Source: Betaproteobacteria bacterium
GTDB taxonomy: Bacteria; Pseudomonadota; Gammaproteobacteria; Burkholderiales; Casimicrobiaceae
NCBI GenBank assembly: GCA_016704895.1
Contig: JADIZG010000006.1
Coordinates: forward strand, 1 to 64,000
Direction of reading: 5' to 3'
Length of the DNA: 64,000 nucleotides
Shown here: positions 1 through 11,793 of the stretch, one piece after another
How the letters are laid out: every line of letters begins with the position of its first letter
Numbering within the stretch: position 1 is the stretch's first letter
Made by a program: the position numbers and the translations under genes
Notes under the pieces: generated by a model
The model's database searches: none
What the model saw: only the letters and a program-made list of their open reading frames with translations
Told to the model about the DNA's origin: nothing

Positions 1-12
1 CACGCGGTCCCG

Positions 13-1168
13 ATGGTCCGCATACCCGTCAATGCACGCGGCCTGGCGCTCACGATCCTTGCCGTGATCGCGGTCGTCGGCGCGCTCGAGGTCGCTCAGC
101 CGCTCGTCGTCTCGCTCCTGCTCGGCATCCTCGCCGCCTATGCGCTCAATCCGCTCGTCGTCCTGCTGGAGCGAATCAGGATTCCGCGTGCAGTCGCCGC
201 CATCATCGTGATGGTGAGCGTGATGACGTTGCTCGGATTCGGCGGCTATTCGCTGCGCGGGCAGATGCAGGCCATCATCGAGCAGCTCCCCGACGCGGCG
301 CGGACCTTCTCCGGCGCGTTGGAGCGGATGCGCGCCGAGCCTGCCGGCAACATCCGGAAGATGCAGAGCGCCGCGGCCGAAGTCGAGGCGGCAACCACCC
401 AGGCGACCGGCGGCGCGCCCGCCAGGAAGGCATCGACGCAGGTCGTCGACGCGCCCGGATTCAAGTTCGGCAACGCGCTCCTGGCCGGCTCGATGGGCGT
501 CGCGGGCTTCCTGGGCCAGGCCGTCATGGTGCTGTTCCTGACGTTCTTCCTGCTGCTCGGCGGAGACACGTTCAAGCGCAAGCTTGTGCGGCTGACCGGT
601 CCCACGCTTTCGAACAAGAAGATCACCGTGCAGATCCTGGACGACATCAACGGTTCGATTCAGAAGTACCTGTTCATGCTGCTGTCGACGAACGTGCTGG
701 TCGCCGTGCTCGCCTGGATCGCCTTTCGCTGGATCGGCCTCGAGAACGCGGGGGCCTGGGCCGTCGCCTCGGGCTTGCTGCACGTCGTCCCCTACCTCGG
801 CCCCGGTGTCACGGCCGCCTCCGCCGGCATGGCCGCGTTCATGCAGTTCGAGTCGTTGCCGGTGGCGTTCCTGGTCTGCGGAGCGTCGCTGGCGATCGCC
901 ACCGTCGTGGGGACGTTCATCACGACGTGGATGACCGGGCGGATCGCGAGAATGAATTCCGCAGCGGTCTTCATCTCGCTCCTGTTCTGGGGCTGGCTCT
1001 GGGGGATCTGGGGCATGCTGCTCGGGCATTCCGCTCGTCGTCATCGTCAAGGTCGTCTCCGAGCACGTGGTCCAGCTGCAGCCGGTGGCCGAGCTGCTGG
1101 GAATAAGGGGAAATGCGGCGCCCGCTGTTGCATCGTCCCGGTCCGGGAACGCCAGGTTTCCGAATTGA
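13..1168 (+). CDS. AI-2E family (PerM-like) membrane transporter, one-base frameshift
   Basis: Polytopic inner-membrane protein of the AI-2E/PerM family; substrate not predictable. Seen: hydrophobic segments near residues 10-24, 30-46 and 60-77, a soluble loop (80-150), then further helices to about residue 340, which is the family plan. The frame breaks at the GGG at 1024-1026. Dropping one G joins GIWGMLLG to IPLVVIVKVVSEH in the next frame, which is the usual conserved C-terminal helix, and ends at TGA 1166-1168 (about 385 residues, normal for the family). The ATG at 13 follows only 12 bases of window, so an earlier start cannot be excluded. The stop overlaps a possible TTG start of the NdvB-type gene, suggesting co-transcription. 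A sequencing error is the simplest explanation of the break. Confidence 0.8.
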
Positions 1169-4100
1169 ACGCCAGCGGGCCGACCCTGTTCGAAACGATT
1201 GCTCGAGTTCATCGCGCGCTTCGGCCGCGCCGACTCGCCAGGCAGGTTCACCGGCGAGAGCCGCCGCTGCGATCGGCGCTATTCAGCGCGGATCAGATGG
1301 AGCAGCACGGCAAGGACCTCGCGGCCAGGCACCGGCTCGCGCCCGGTCACGCCGACCGGCTGCTGCCGCGGCTAGCCGAGAACGAACGCGTGCTGGTCGA
1401 GGTCTGCGACCTGATGACGGCAGCCGTCACCGACGGCCGGCGCATCACGCCGGCTGCGGAGTGGCTGCTCGACAACTTCTACCTGATCGACGAGCAGATC
1501 CGCACGGCCAAGCACCACCTGCCCAAGGGCTACAGCCGCGAGCTGCCCCGGTTGGCGCACGGGCCCTCGGCCCTGCTTCCCCGCGTCTACGACCTCGCGT
1601 TCGAGGCGATCTCGCACGGCGACGGCCGGGTCGACGCGGAACGCTTTCGCTTCGTGGCGGCCTACCAGACGGTGACGCCGCTCAGGCTGGGCGAATTGTG
1701 GGCCATTCCGATCATGCTGCGCCTGGCGCTCATCGAGAATCTCCGTCGCGTCGGCGCCCGGATCGCGGCGGGGGCGATCGACCGGAGCCGGGCCGATGTC
1801 TGGGCGGACGAGATGCTGGACGTCGCCGAGCGCGATCCCAAGAACCTGATCGTGGTGATCGCGGACATGGCGCGTTCGAACCCGCCGATGGTGAGCTCGT
1901 TCGTCGCCGAACTGGCGCGCCGGCTGCAGGGACAGAGCGCCGCGCTGGCGTTGCCGCTCACCTGGATCGAACAGCGCCTTGCCGAGTCGGGCCTCACGAT
2001 CGAGCAGCTGGTGCAATCGGAGACCCAGGAGCAGGCCGGCGACCAGGTCTCGATCAGCAACACGATCGGCAGCCTGCGATTCCTGGGATCGATGGATTGG
2101 CGCGACTTCGTCGAGACGATGAGCGCCGTCGAGTCGACCTTGCGCGAGGACCCGGGCGGCGACTACGCCGGGATGGATTTCGCGACCCGCGATCGCTACC
2201 GGCACGTCGTGGAGGAGATCGCGAAGCGCAGCGATCGATCCGAATTCGACGTTGCGCGCGAGGCGATCGCGCTGGCCAGCGAGGGGCGCGCGAACGGCAG
2301 CGGCGACGACGATCGCACCGCCCACGTCGGCTACTACCTGATCGACAAGGGACAACCGCGGCTCGAGCGCGCCGCCGAGGTTCGGCTCCCGTTCGTCGCG
2401 GCCGTGCGCAGGGCGGGTCATCGACGTCCGCTGCTGGCGTACCTCGGCGCGATCGCGGTCTTCACGACGGCGCTCACGGCGGCGCTCATGGCGAAGGCGT
2501 ACGGCGAAGGGGTTCCGTACCCGCTGCTCGCGACGCTCGGCGTCCTGCTGCTGCTGGCAACCAGTCAACTGGCCGTCGGGATGGTGAACTGGCTGGCGAC
2601 ACTGCTGGTGACGCCACATTCCCTCCCGCGCATGGACTACGCCAGCGGGATTCCGCCGCAGTCGCGCACGCTGGTGGTGGTGCCGACGATGCTCACAAGC
2701 GCCGAGGGCATCGAAAGCCTGGTCGAGGCGCTGGAGGTTCGCTTTCTCGCCAATCGGGACCTTCACCTGCACTTCGGCCTGCTGACCGATTTTCCGGACG
2801 CTCCTCGGAAACGCTGCCGGGAGACGACGACCTGCTGCGGCTCGCCCGGGAGGGAATCGAACGCCTCAATGAAGCCTACCGCCGCGCGCCGGACCCGGAC
2901 GACGAAGGCGCCACCAGCGACACCTTCTTCCTGTTTCACCGTCCGCGCCGATGGAATCCGCAGGAACGCACGTGGATGGGTCACGAGCGCAAGCGCGGGA
3001 AGCTCGAGGACCTCAACGCGCTGCTGCGCAACCGCGCGAACGAACGCTTCTCGCTCGTCGTCGGCGACACCGCGCCACTCGCGGGCGTGAAATACGTCAT
3101 CACGCTCGACACCGACACCCAGCTGCCGCGCGACTCGGCGCGGCAGTTCGCCGGCGTGATGGCGCATCCGCTGAACCGCCCGCGCTTCGCTGCCTCGGGC
3201 AGGCACGGGGCCGGCGAGCGCGTGAGTGACGGCTACGGGATACTGCAGCCGCGGGTGTGCATCAGCCTCGTCGGCGCGAACCGCTCGTGGTATGCGCGCA
3301 TGCATTCCGGCGACGCGGGAATCGACCCCTACACGCGAGCCGTCAGCGACGTCTACCAGGACCTGTTCGACGAAGGCTCGTTCATCGGCAAGGGGATCTA
3401 CGACGTCGACGCGGTCGAGCGCGCCCTGGGCAGCCGCTTTCCCGACAACCGGATCCTGAGCCACGACCTGCTCGAGGGCTGCTACGCACGATCCGGACTG
3501 CTGAGCGACGTTCAGCTCTACGAGGAGCACCCGTCGACGTACCGCGCGGACGTCGCCCGCCGTCACCGCTGGGTTCGCGGGGACTGGCAGCTGGCCGGGT
3601 GGCTCCTGCCGCTCGTGCCGGGTCCCGACGGACACCGGCCGGGCAATCCGCTGTCGGCGCTGTCGCTGTGGAAGCTGTTCGACAACCTGCGGCGCAGCCT
3701 GGTCCCGGCGGCCCTGACGCTGCTGCTGCTGCTTGGATGGACCGCACTGCCGGATGCGTGGCTGTGGACGCTGGCCGTGGTCGCGATCCTCATGCTTCCC
3801 ATGGCGAGCGCCTTCGTCCTCGACCTGCTGAAGAAGCCGGACGAGGTGCTGCTGCGCCAGCACCTCGCCGCCACCGCGAGCACGGCCGTCCGGAACACCG
3901 CCCAGACGGCGCTGACGCTCGCGTTCCTCCCCTACGAGGCGTCGGTCAACCTCGATGCGATCGCACGCACCGCCTGGCGGATGCTGGTCACGCATCGGCG
4001 ACTCCTCGAGTGGAATCCGTCGGCCGCCGACGAACGCGATCCTCGCCGTTCCGGGGACTCACCCCGCCGGTCGGAGCTCGCAGCGTCGGTCAGGTCGATG

Positions 4101-7100
4101 GGGATCGCCCCCGCCATTGCCATTGCGACGGCCATCGCGACGGCGTCCTTCGCCCCGGTCGCTCTGGTACCGGCGATCCCGATCCTTCTGCTCTGGCTCG
4201 TGTCGCCGGGGATCGCCTGGTGGATCAGCCTGCCGCTGGCGCGCCGCGAAGTCCGCCTGACCACGGACCAGCTGCTCTTCCTCCGCAAGCTCGCGCGCAG
4301 GACCTGGGCGTTCTTCGAAACTTTCGTCGGCCCGGAGGACCACTGGCTGCCGCCGGACAACTTCCAGGAGCATCCGGTCGTCAGTGTCGCGCATCGCACG
4401 TCGCCGACGAACATGGGGTTCGCGCTGCTCGCGAACCTGACCGCCTACGACTTCGGCTACATCCCGGGCGGGCAACTCCTCGAGCGCACGGCGGGCGCGC
4501 TGGACACGATGGCGGCGATGGACCGGCATCAAGGGCACTTCTACAACTGGTACGACACGCAGACGCTCGAGCCATTGTCCCCGCGCTACGTTTCGTCGGT
4601 CGACAGCGGGAACCTCGCGGGCCACCTGATGACGCTGCGGCCGGGACTGCTCGCGCTCGCCGACGACAGGATCGTGGATCCGCAGTGGTTCGAGGGCTTG
4701 AGCGACACGCTGCGAACGCTCGTCGACGCCTGGATCGGCACCGCGCCCGCGCCGCTCGCCCGCCTGCAGCAGGATCTGGAGATCGCCTGCCAGTCGCCCC
4801 CCGCGACGGTCGCGGATGCGCGCCAGACGCTCGACCGCATCGCCGAGGGCATTGCCGAGGTCGCGACCCACGTCGCCGGCAGTCCCGTCGCCGAGGCCTC
4901 TGGCGCGGTTCGCGCCGCCGGCGACCCGGCGTTCTGGACCGATGCCCTCGTCCGGCAATGCCGGGCTCTCCAGGACGAGCTCTCGCATCTCGCGCCGTGG
5001 AGCGCACTGCCGGCGGCGCCGAGCGGGTCCGGCGACCCGATGGACGTTCGCGGCATCCCGACGCTGCGCGAGCTTGCGGCACTCGAAGGCGAATGGCTCG
5101 CCTCCATCGAACGCAGGCGCTCCGCACCGGGCTCGACGGAGGACCACGCCTGGCTGGACGAATGGGCCGGGCCGCGTCGACGGCGAGCCAGCGCGCCGCC
5201 GATCGGATGGCGGAGATCGAGCGCCTGGCGCTGCGGTGCGATGCGCTGGCAAGCATGGAGTACGGCTTCCTCTACGACGACGCGCGCCACCTGCTCGCCA
5301 TCGGCTACAACGTCGACGAGAACCGACGCGACCCGAGCTACTACGATCTGCTGGCGTCGGAAGCGAGGTTCGCGAGCTTCGTGGCCATCGCGCAGGGACA
5401 GCTGCCGCAGGAGAACTGGTTCGCGCTCGGGCGCCTGCTCACCTCCGCGGGCGGGGACCCGGTGCTGCTCGCCTGGAGCGGCTCGATGTTCGAGTACCTG
5501 ATGCCGCTGCTCGTGATGCCCTCCTACGAGAACACGCTGCTCGACCAGACCTGCCGCGTGACCGTGGACCGCCAGATCGCCTACGGCAAGCAGCGCGGCG
5601 TGCCCTGGGGCATCTCCGAATCCGGCTACAACTCGGTCGATGCGAGCCTCAACTACCAGTATCGCGCCTTCGGCGTGCCCGGCCTGGGGCTGAAGCGCGG
5701 GCTGGCCGAGGATCTCGTGATTGCGCCCTACGCCTCGGCGCTCGCGCTCATGGTGGCGCCGGAGGCCGCCTGCATGAACCTGCAGCGTCTCGCCGCCGAT
5801 GGACTCGCCGGACAGTACGGCCTCTACGAAGCCATCGACTTCACCGTGGCGCGCCTGCCTCGCGGGCAAGCCGGCGCGGTGGTGCGTTCGTACATGGCGC
5901 ACCACCAGGGCATGATCCTGCTGTCGCTCTCGCACCTGCTGCTCGCCCGTCCGCTGCAGAAGCGCTTCGAATCGGATCCGCAGTTCAAGGCGACCCTGCT
6001 GCTGTTGCAGGAGCGCATTCCCGAGGACCGGGTCGGTCTTCTCGCACCCTGCAGAGCTGTCGGCGATCCTCGGGATGTCCAGCGGTCCCGAGGCGCCGGT
6101 CCGCATCCTCGGCAGCCCCGACACGGCGGTCCCGGAAGTCCAGCTGCTGTCGAACGGCCGGTACCACGTCATGGTCACGAACGCGGGCGGCGGCAGCACC
6201 CGCTGGAAGGACCTCGCCGTCACCCGCTGGCGGGAGGACACCACTTGCGACAACTGGGGCACGTTCTGCTACGTCCGCGACGTGGAGAGCGGCGAGTTCT
6301 GGTCGACCGCGCATCAGCCGACGTTGACGCGTCCGGCGCGCTACGAGGCGATCTTCACCGAAGCGCGCGCCGAGTTCCGCCGGCTCGACGGCGACATCGA
6401 GTCGCACACCGAAATCGTCGTTTCCCCGGAAGACGACATCGAGCTGCGCCGGGTCCGCATCACCAACCGCTCGCGGACGCGGCGGATCATCGACGTCACG
6501 AGCTACGCGGAAGTCGCCCTGGCGGCGCCCGCTGCGGCCGACGCGCTGCATCCGGCGTTCTGCAATCTCTTCGTGCAGACCGAAATCGTCGCGCAGCGGC
6601 AGGCGATCCTCTGCACGCGCCGGCCCCGTTCGCTCGACGAGCAGTCGCCCTGGATGTTCCACCTGATGGCGGTCCACGGCACGGAATCGGCGGACGTTTC
6701 CTACGAGACCGATCGCATGGAGTTCATCGGGCGCGGGCGAACGGTCGCCGCGCCGCAGGCGATGACCCGACCCGGCAGGCTGTCCTGCAGCCAGGGCTCG
6801 GTCCTCGACCCGATCGTCGCGGTCCGGCATCGGATGGCCCTCGATCCGCAACAGACGGCGACGATCGACATCGCCTCCGGCATGGCCGACACGCGCGACG
6901 CCGCGCTGGACCTCGCGGGGAAGTACCAGGATCGGCATCTGGCGGACCGCGTCTTCGACCTGGCCTGGACGCACAGCTGGGTGACGCTGCGCCAGATCAA
7001 CGCCACCGAGTCCGCTGCGCAACTCTATTCGCGCCTCGCGGGTTCCGTCATCTACGCGAACGCCTCGTTGCGCGCCAGAGCCAGCGTTCTGCTGCGGAAC

Positions 7101-9607
7101 CGGCGCGGGCAGTCCGGGCTCTGGAGCTACGCGATCTCCGGCGATCTGCCGATCGTGCTCCTGCAGATCGGAGACTCCGAGAACATCGACCTCGTGCGCC
7201 AGCTGGTGCAGGCACATGCGTACTGGCGGCTGAAGGGGTTGGCCGTGGACCTCGTGATCTGGAACGAGGACCGCGGCGGCTATCGGCAGGTGCTCCAGGA
7301 CCAGATCATGGGGCTGATCGCGGCCGGGATCGAGGCGCACGTGATCGATCGGCCGGGCGGGATCTTCGTTCGCCGCGGCGGAACAGATCTCCAATGAGGA
7401 CCGCATCCTGCTGCAATCGGTGGCGCGCGCGATCATCTCCGACCGCCGCGGGAGCCTGGTCGACCAGGTTGCCCGCCGCGGACCGGCGGCGGTGCGCGTC
7501 CCGCGCCTGGTGCCGACCCGCCCTCGCGCGGCGTCGCCGCCGCCAGGCCGCGCCGCGCGCGACCTGATCCTGTTCAACGGGCTCGGAGGATTCACGCCGG
7601 ATGGCAGCGAGTACGTCATCACGCTGCCGCCGGGCGGAGCGACGCCGGCGCCCTGGGTCAACGTGCTGGCCAATCCGGGCTTCGGCACGGTGATCTCCGA
7701 GAGCGGATCGGCCTACACGTGGAGCGAGAACGCCCACGAGTTCCGGCTCACGCCCTGGCACAACGACCCGGTCACCGACGCGAGCGGCGAAGCCTGCTAT
7801 CTGCGCGACGAGGAATCCGGCTACTTCTGGTCGCCCGCGCCGCTGCCGGCGCGCGGAACCGGCGCCTACGTCAGCCGCCACGGCTTCGGCTACAGCGTGT
7901 TCGAGCACGAGGAGGACGGGATCCGCACCGAGCTGTGCGTTTTTGTCGCCCTCGACGCCGCGGTGAAGTACTCGGTGCTGAAGGTGCGCAACCTCTCCGG
8001 GCGGTCGCGGCGGTTGTCGGCCACCGGGGCCGCCGCCCGCGGCGCGCTGGAGGCGGTACGAACCCACTGGACGCGGACGCTCGGCGCCGTGCAGGTGGAG
8101 ACGCCGGACGCGGCGCTCGACGTCCTGGCGAACGGCTGGCTGCTCTACCAGACGGTGGCGTGCCGCCTGTGGGCGCGGAGCGGCTACTACCAGTCCGGCG
8201 GGGCCTTCGGATTCCGCGACCAGCTGCAGGACGTGATGGCGCTCGTCCATGCCGCGCCGGAACTGGTGCGCGAGCATCTGCTCCGCTGCGCGGCGCGCCA
8301 GTTCCGGGAAGGCGATGTCCAGCACTGGTGGCATCCGCCGTCGGGCCGCGGCGTGCGCACGCGATGCTCGGACGACTACCTGTGGCTGCCGCTCGCGACG
8401 GCGCGCTACGTGAAGGCGACGGGAGACATCGGCGTGCTCGACGAATCGGTCCCGTTCCTCGATGGCTCGCGCCGTCAATCCGGGAGACGACTCCTACTAC
8501 GACCTGCCCGGCCGGTCCGGAGAGTCGGCCAGCGTCTACCGGCACTGCGTGCGCGCGATCGAGCACGGCCTGCGCTACGGCGCGCACGGCCTGCCGCTGA
8601 TGGGCTCGGGCGACTGGAACGACGGCATGAACCTGGTCGGCATCAAGGGCCGGGGCGAGAGCGTCTGGCTGGGCTTCTTCCTGTGCGCGGTGCTGCAGCA
8701 GTTCGCCGAGGTTGCTCGCATCAAGGGGGACGCTTCGTTCGCCGAACGGTGCGACGCGGAGGAAGCCAACCTGCGCCTGAACCTCGAGCGGCACGGCTGG
8801 GACGGCGAGTGGTACCGCCGCGCGTACTTCGACGACGGCACGCCGCTGGGATCCGCGACCAACGTCGAGTGCCGGATCGACTCCGTTGCGCAGAGCTGGT
8901 CGGTGCTGTCGGGCGCGGGCGATTCCCAGCGGTCGCGGATGGCGATGAACGCCGTCGACCAGCGGCTCGTGCGCCGCGACCACGCGCTGATCCAGCTGCT
9001 GGATCCGCCCTTCGACCGGTCGGCCCTCGACCCCGGCTACATCCGCGGCTACGTCCCCGGCGTGCGGGAGAACGGCGGGCAGTACACCCATGCGGCGATC
9101 TGGGCGGCGATGGCGTTCGCGGCCTTGGGCGATCGCGCCAGAGCCTGGGAGCTCGCGACGATGATGAACCCGGCGAATCGCGCGCGCACGCCTGAGGGCA
9201 TGGCCACCTACAAGGTGGAGCCCTATGTCGTCGCCGCCGATGTCTATGCGATGGCGCCGCACACCGGGCGCGGCGGATGGAGCTGGTACACCGGCTCGGC
9301 CGGATGGATGTACCGGCTCATCGTCGAGTCGCTGCTGGGCCTCGCGCGCGAAGGAGATCGCCTGCGCTTCACGCCATGCCTGCCGGCGACGTGGGCGACG
9401 TTCACGATTCGCTACCGGTACGGTGCGACGACCTACGAGATCGACGTTCGGCAGGCGCAGGCCGGCGAGGACCTCGCCGCCACACGCGTGATCGTGGATG
9501 GCGTCGTGCAAGCGGACGACTCGGCGCCTCTCGTCGACGATCGAGCGGAACACCACGTCCTGGTCGAGGTGCGCGCCGCCGAAACGCAGCTCCTGGCGGA
9601 AGCTTAG
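1165..9607 (+). pseudogene. ndvB: Cyclic beta-1,2-glucan synthase (NdvB-type; GT84 plus GH94), multiply broken
   Basis: Very large inner-membrane synthase for periplasmic cyclic beta-glucans, about 2,770 residues over five frames. Order seen: N-terminal region with EQHGKDLAA (from about 1297); TM pair (2440-2620); GT84 glycosyltransferase with YVITLDTDTQLPRD and RRHRWVRGDWQ; further TM segments; glycoamylase-like domain with HFYNWYDTQTLEPLSPRY and GISESGYNSVD; C-terminal GH94 phosphorylase domain with the catalytic-acid motif GSGDWNDGMN. Frame breaks lie near 2804 (one base lost), 5165-5175, 6030-6032 (extra G), 7378-7381 (extra base) and 8467 (extra T). In addition, an in-frame gap at about 8023-8028 removes roughly 110 residues normally found between RRLSATG and the THWTRTLGAVQV segment. 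The start is uncertain: TTG 1165 overlaps the upstream stop, and the N-terminus may hold another shift near 1255. Either a decayed gene or one with consensus errors plus a deletion. Confidence 0.85.
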
Positions 9608-9633
9608 CGCCGGAGTCCTTCCTGCGCGGCTCG

Positions 9634-9653
9634 GCGTCCGCGCCGACGGACGC
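9634..9653 (+). terminator. Hairpin after the NdvB-type gene
   Basis: A perfect 7-bp stem (GCGTCCG at 9634-9640, CGGACGC at 9647-9653) with a 6-base loop lies 27 bases after the stop. There is no T-tract, so intrinsic termination is only possible, not shown. Confidence 0.3.
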
Positions 9654-9759
9654 GAGAAGGATCCTCGCTGTCGCCATACTCGCCGAGCGCGCACCTTCGT
9701 CGTCTACGTGCGCCAGCGCACCGACTGCGCTCCTGCGTCCGCGTACGCTGCATCGATCG

Positions 9760-9990
9760 GTGCGGAATGCACCTGCGAAACGCCAAGGACCTCGGACGAA
9801 GCTCGATAACGGTTGGATTCTGCTGCTGGTCGCCGCCGCCGGCGCGACAGCGGGCGTCGTCGCCGCTTCACGGTCGCGCCGCCGGCAGCGCCAGTCCGCG
9901 CGAGTGCGCGAAAACAAGTCGCAGATCAAGGACTGGGAAAACGAAGGCGGAAACCTGGCGCCGGGTCCGGCGGCATCGGCGTTGCCATGA
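9760..9990 (+). CDS. Small single-pass membrane protein, unknown function
   Basis: Open frame of 76 codons from a GTG; no ATG is available in this frame before the hydrophobic stretch. Seen: a short basic N-terminus, one transmembrane helix around residues 19-35 (WILLLVAAAGATAGVVAA), then an Arg/Gln-rich cytoplasmic tail ending in the motif QIKDWENEGGNLAP. The positive residues next to the helix suggest an N-out or hairpin arrangement with the tail in the cytoplasm. I do not recognise a named family; the WENEGGN tail recalls short uncharacterised betaproteobacterial proteins, but that is memory and unchecked. The neighbours (glucan synthase, crystallin-like protein) fit an envelope-stress setting. 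A chance open frame remains possible. Confidence 0.45.
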   Translation: MRNAPAKRQGPRTKLDNGWILLLVAAAGATAGVVAASRSRRRQRQSARVRENKSQIKDWENEGGNLAPGPAASALP

Positions 9991-10094
9991 CATCGAGCGT
10001 CACCGAAACGCCCCGCTCGCCGGCGTTCCCGACCCCGACGCAACGCATCGATCGCCCGCGATTTCCGGGTCCCTGCACTCAACGAAAAGGCCAC

Positions 10095-10558
10095 ATGATG
10101 AAGCGCATCCTGACACCCCTGATGACCGGCATGCTGCTGGCCTCGGCACCTACGCCGGCCGCGTCAGCTCGATTCGTCCGGTCGACGGCCGGCAGACCCG
10201 CAATCGCGACGACGAGCGCGGACGGAACCGGGTGGCGCACGCAACGCTCTTCGAAGGTTCCAACCTGTCCGGGCGCTCCTATTCGCTCGACCAGGCGATG
10301 CCGAACCTGGCCACGTCGGGATTCAACGACCGCGCGTCCTCGCTGCGTGTCGAGAGCGGCTACTGGATCTTCTGCAGCGATGCCGAGTTCCGCGGAGAAT
10401 GCCGCACGTTCGGGCCGGGCGACTACGCGTCGATACCGAACCTGAACAACGTCATTTCGTCGGGGCGCCGGATCTCCAATGCGTACCCGTACCAGGATCA
10501 GCCGAACTGGCAGCGCGACTCGTACGGGCCGTCGCCGACCTACGACAATCGCCGCTAG
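10095..10558 (+). CDS. Beta/gamma-crystallin family secreted protein, frameshifted
   Basis: Signal peptide in one frame (ATG 10095 or 10098; MKRILTPLMTGMLLASAP) and mature domain in another, from about 10150. The mature part has the Greek-key signature of beta/gamma-crystallins: ATLFEGSNLSGRSYSLDQ, then SGFNDRASSLRVESG, YWIFCSDAEFRGEC and RTFGPGDYASIP, one full motif pair with two cysteines likely forming a disulphide. These domains often bind calcium in bacterial extracellular proteins, but the N/D-N/D-X-S/T-S motif is only partly visible (NDRASS). The total length of 464 bases needs one missing base between signal and mature domain. A purine-rich AAAAGG lies 6 bases before the ATG. A strong terminator follows 24 bases after the stop. 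Confidence 0.7.
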
Positions 10559-10581
10559 GTCGCGGCTGGACGGGATGAAGC

Positions 10582-10611
10582 CGGGGCGCAGTCGCGCCCC
10601 GATTCTTTTTT
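10582..10611 (+). terminator. Rho-independent terminator after crystallin-like gene
   Basis: Perfect stem CGGGGCGC / GCGCCCCG (10582-10589 and 10594-10601) with a 4-base loop, followed by a T-rich tail at 10602-10611. It ends the transcript of the crystallin-like gene. Confidence 0.8.
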
Positions 10612-11041
10612 GAAGGACCCAGGCAGCAGGCAGCCAGGCTCGCCGATTCCTCACGGTCCCCTGCGGACCGCTTCTCGCTGGATCCTTCGGCCCGCAGGCC
10701 TTCGGAAGGCAGCGCCGCTTCACGGGCGCCGTTGCCCATCCGCCCGGGTCCCGTCCCTGTTCGGGCGGCAGGGACCCGAGCGGATCCCGATCCCGGCCGT
10801 GGCTCCGCGGACCGCAGGACCTGGCCCGCGCTGGCAACGGCGTGGAGCCGTGCCAGCCTTCTCGCGCGACCGACGTGGGGCTTGGTGGGCTGTGAGCGGA
10901 TTGACGCGGATCAATCGAGCGTGCGCGGGCGTCGACGCCGGTACAGGTATCAGCGTCGGTTTCGGGGATTCCAGTGTTGGACAACGCCGATTCGGGTTCT
11001 GCGGCACGTGGTGCAGGCAGTGCGTCCGGTCCCCGAGCGAG
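10612..11041. other. Gene-free stretch ahead of the first Crp/Fnr gene
   Basis: No credible coding region on either strand. The only notable signal is the FNR-like palindrome at 10901-10914. Confidence 0.5.
10901..10914. promoter_or_regulatory. FNR/ANR-like operator upstream of crp/fnr-like gene
   Basis: TTGAC-GCGG-ATCAA matches the FNR-family consensus TTGAT-N4-ATCAA at nine of ten positions. It lies about 130 bases before the regulator start, and the surrounding genes are stress-type. A single site by eye in GC-rich DNA is suggestive only; the regulator bound is unknown. Confidence 0.4.
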
Positions 11042-11793
11042 ATGCTTCTCGCAGCGTTGCCACGGGCCGACTACGAACGTCTCCTGCCTCAGTTGGAGCC
11101 CGTTCCGCTGCCGGAGGGCTGGCACATGTACCGAGCCGGAGACCGGGTGACTCACGCGTACTTTGTCACCGCAGGCATCGTTTCCCGGCTGGGTGGGGTG
11201 GAAAGCGGGGAGTCGGCGGCATCCGCGGTCACGGGCAAAGGCGTGATCGGCATCGCATCGTTCCTGGGAGGCGAAACCGCGTCGAGTCACGCCGTGGTGC
11301 TGTGCGCAGGCTACAGCTATCGGCTCGCGGCGGACCTGCTGGCGAGCGAGTTCGAGCGCGACGGTGCATTGCGGAGCTTGCTCCTGCGCTACACGTTGTC
11401 GCTCGCCGCCCAGACCGGGCAGATCGCGGCGTGCAATCGGTTCCACTCGCTGGAACAGCGGCTGTGCGCGGATCCGTCGCTGGACCGGTCGCCCTCGAAC
11501 GAGTTGGCGATAACGCACGGATCGCCGAGGTGCGGGGAGTGCGCCGCGAAGGCGTGTCGGACGTCGCGGCGAAACTGCAAACGGCGGCGTTGGTCCGGTG
11601 CCGCCGAGGACGCATCGCCGTCCTCGATCGTCCCGGACTGGAGGCGCGGACTTGCGAGTGCCGCGCGGTCATCAGGCAGGAATACGACCGCCTGCTGCGC
11701 ACCGGGGTCGCGGCTCGCGACGCAGGCGCGCGCAGCATGCAGGCCCGGCAGCGCAGCGTTCGTGAAGAACCCGCCTGCGCCGAACTGAACTGA
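11042..11793 (+). pseudogene. Crp/Fnr family regulator, frameshifted
   Basis: Transcription factor with an N-terminal cyclic-nucleotide-binding fold (residues about 10-120; LEPVPLPEGWHMYRAGD, GKGVIGIASFLGGE) and a C-terminal winged helix. Compared with its intact relative at 13760, two small losses are visible around the start of the DNA-binding domain. About two residues are missing in RLCADPSLDR, where RLCRWLLLSLDR would be usual, and roughly four bases are lost at 11514-11518, so that SNELAITH continues in another frame as VRRDGV-like text (GVRREGVSDVAAKLQ, then VLDRPGLEARTCEC). No cysteine cluster for an iron-sulphur centre is seen. The lesions are not homopolymer-type, so real gene decay is more likely here than elsewhere in the window. 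An FNR-like palindrome lies upstream. Confidence 0.75.

Noticed and set aside
1372..5252. Several long minus-strand frames opposite the NdvB-type gene.
   Set aside because: Arg/Ala/Gly-rich antisense artefacts of high-GC coding sequence; the plus strand carries clear GT84 and glycoamylase motifs.
7990..8060. Insertion-sequence excision scar at the NdvB gap.
   Set aside because: No direct or inverted repeats or transposase remnants are seen at the join.
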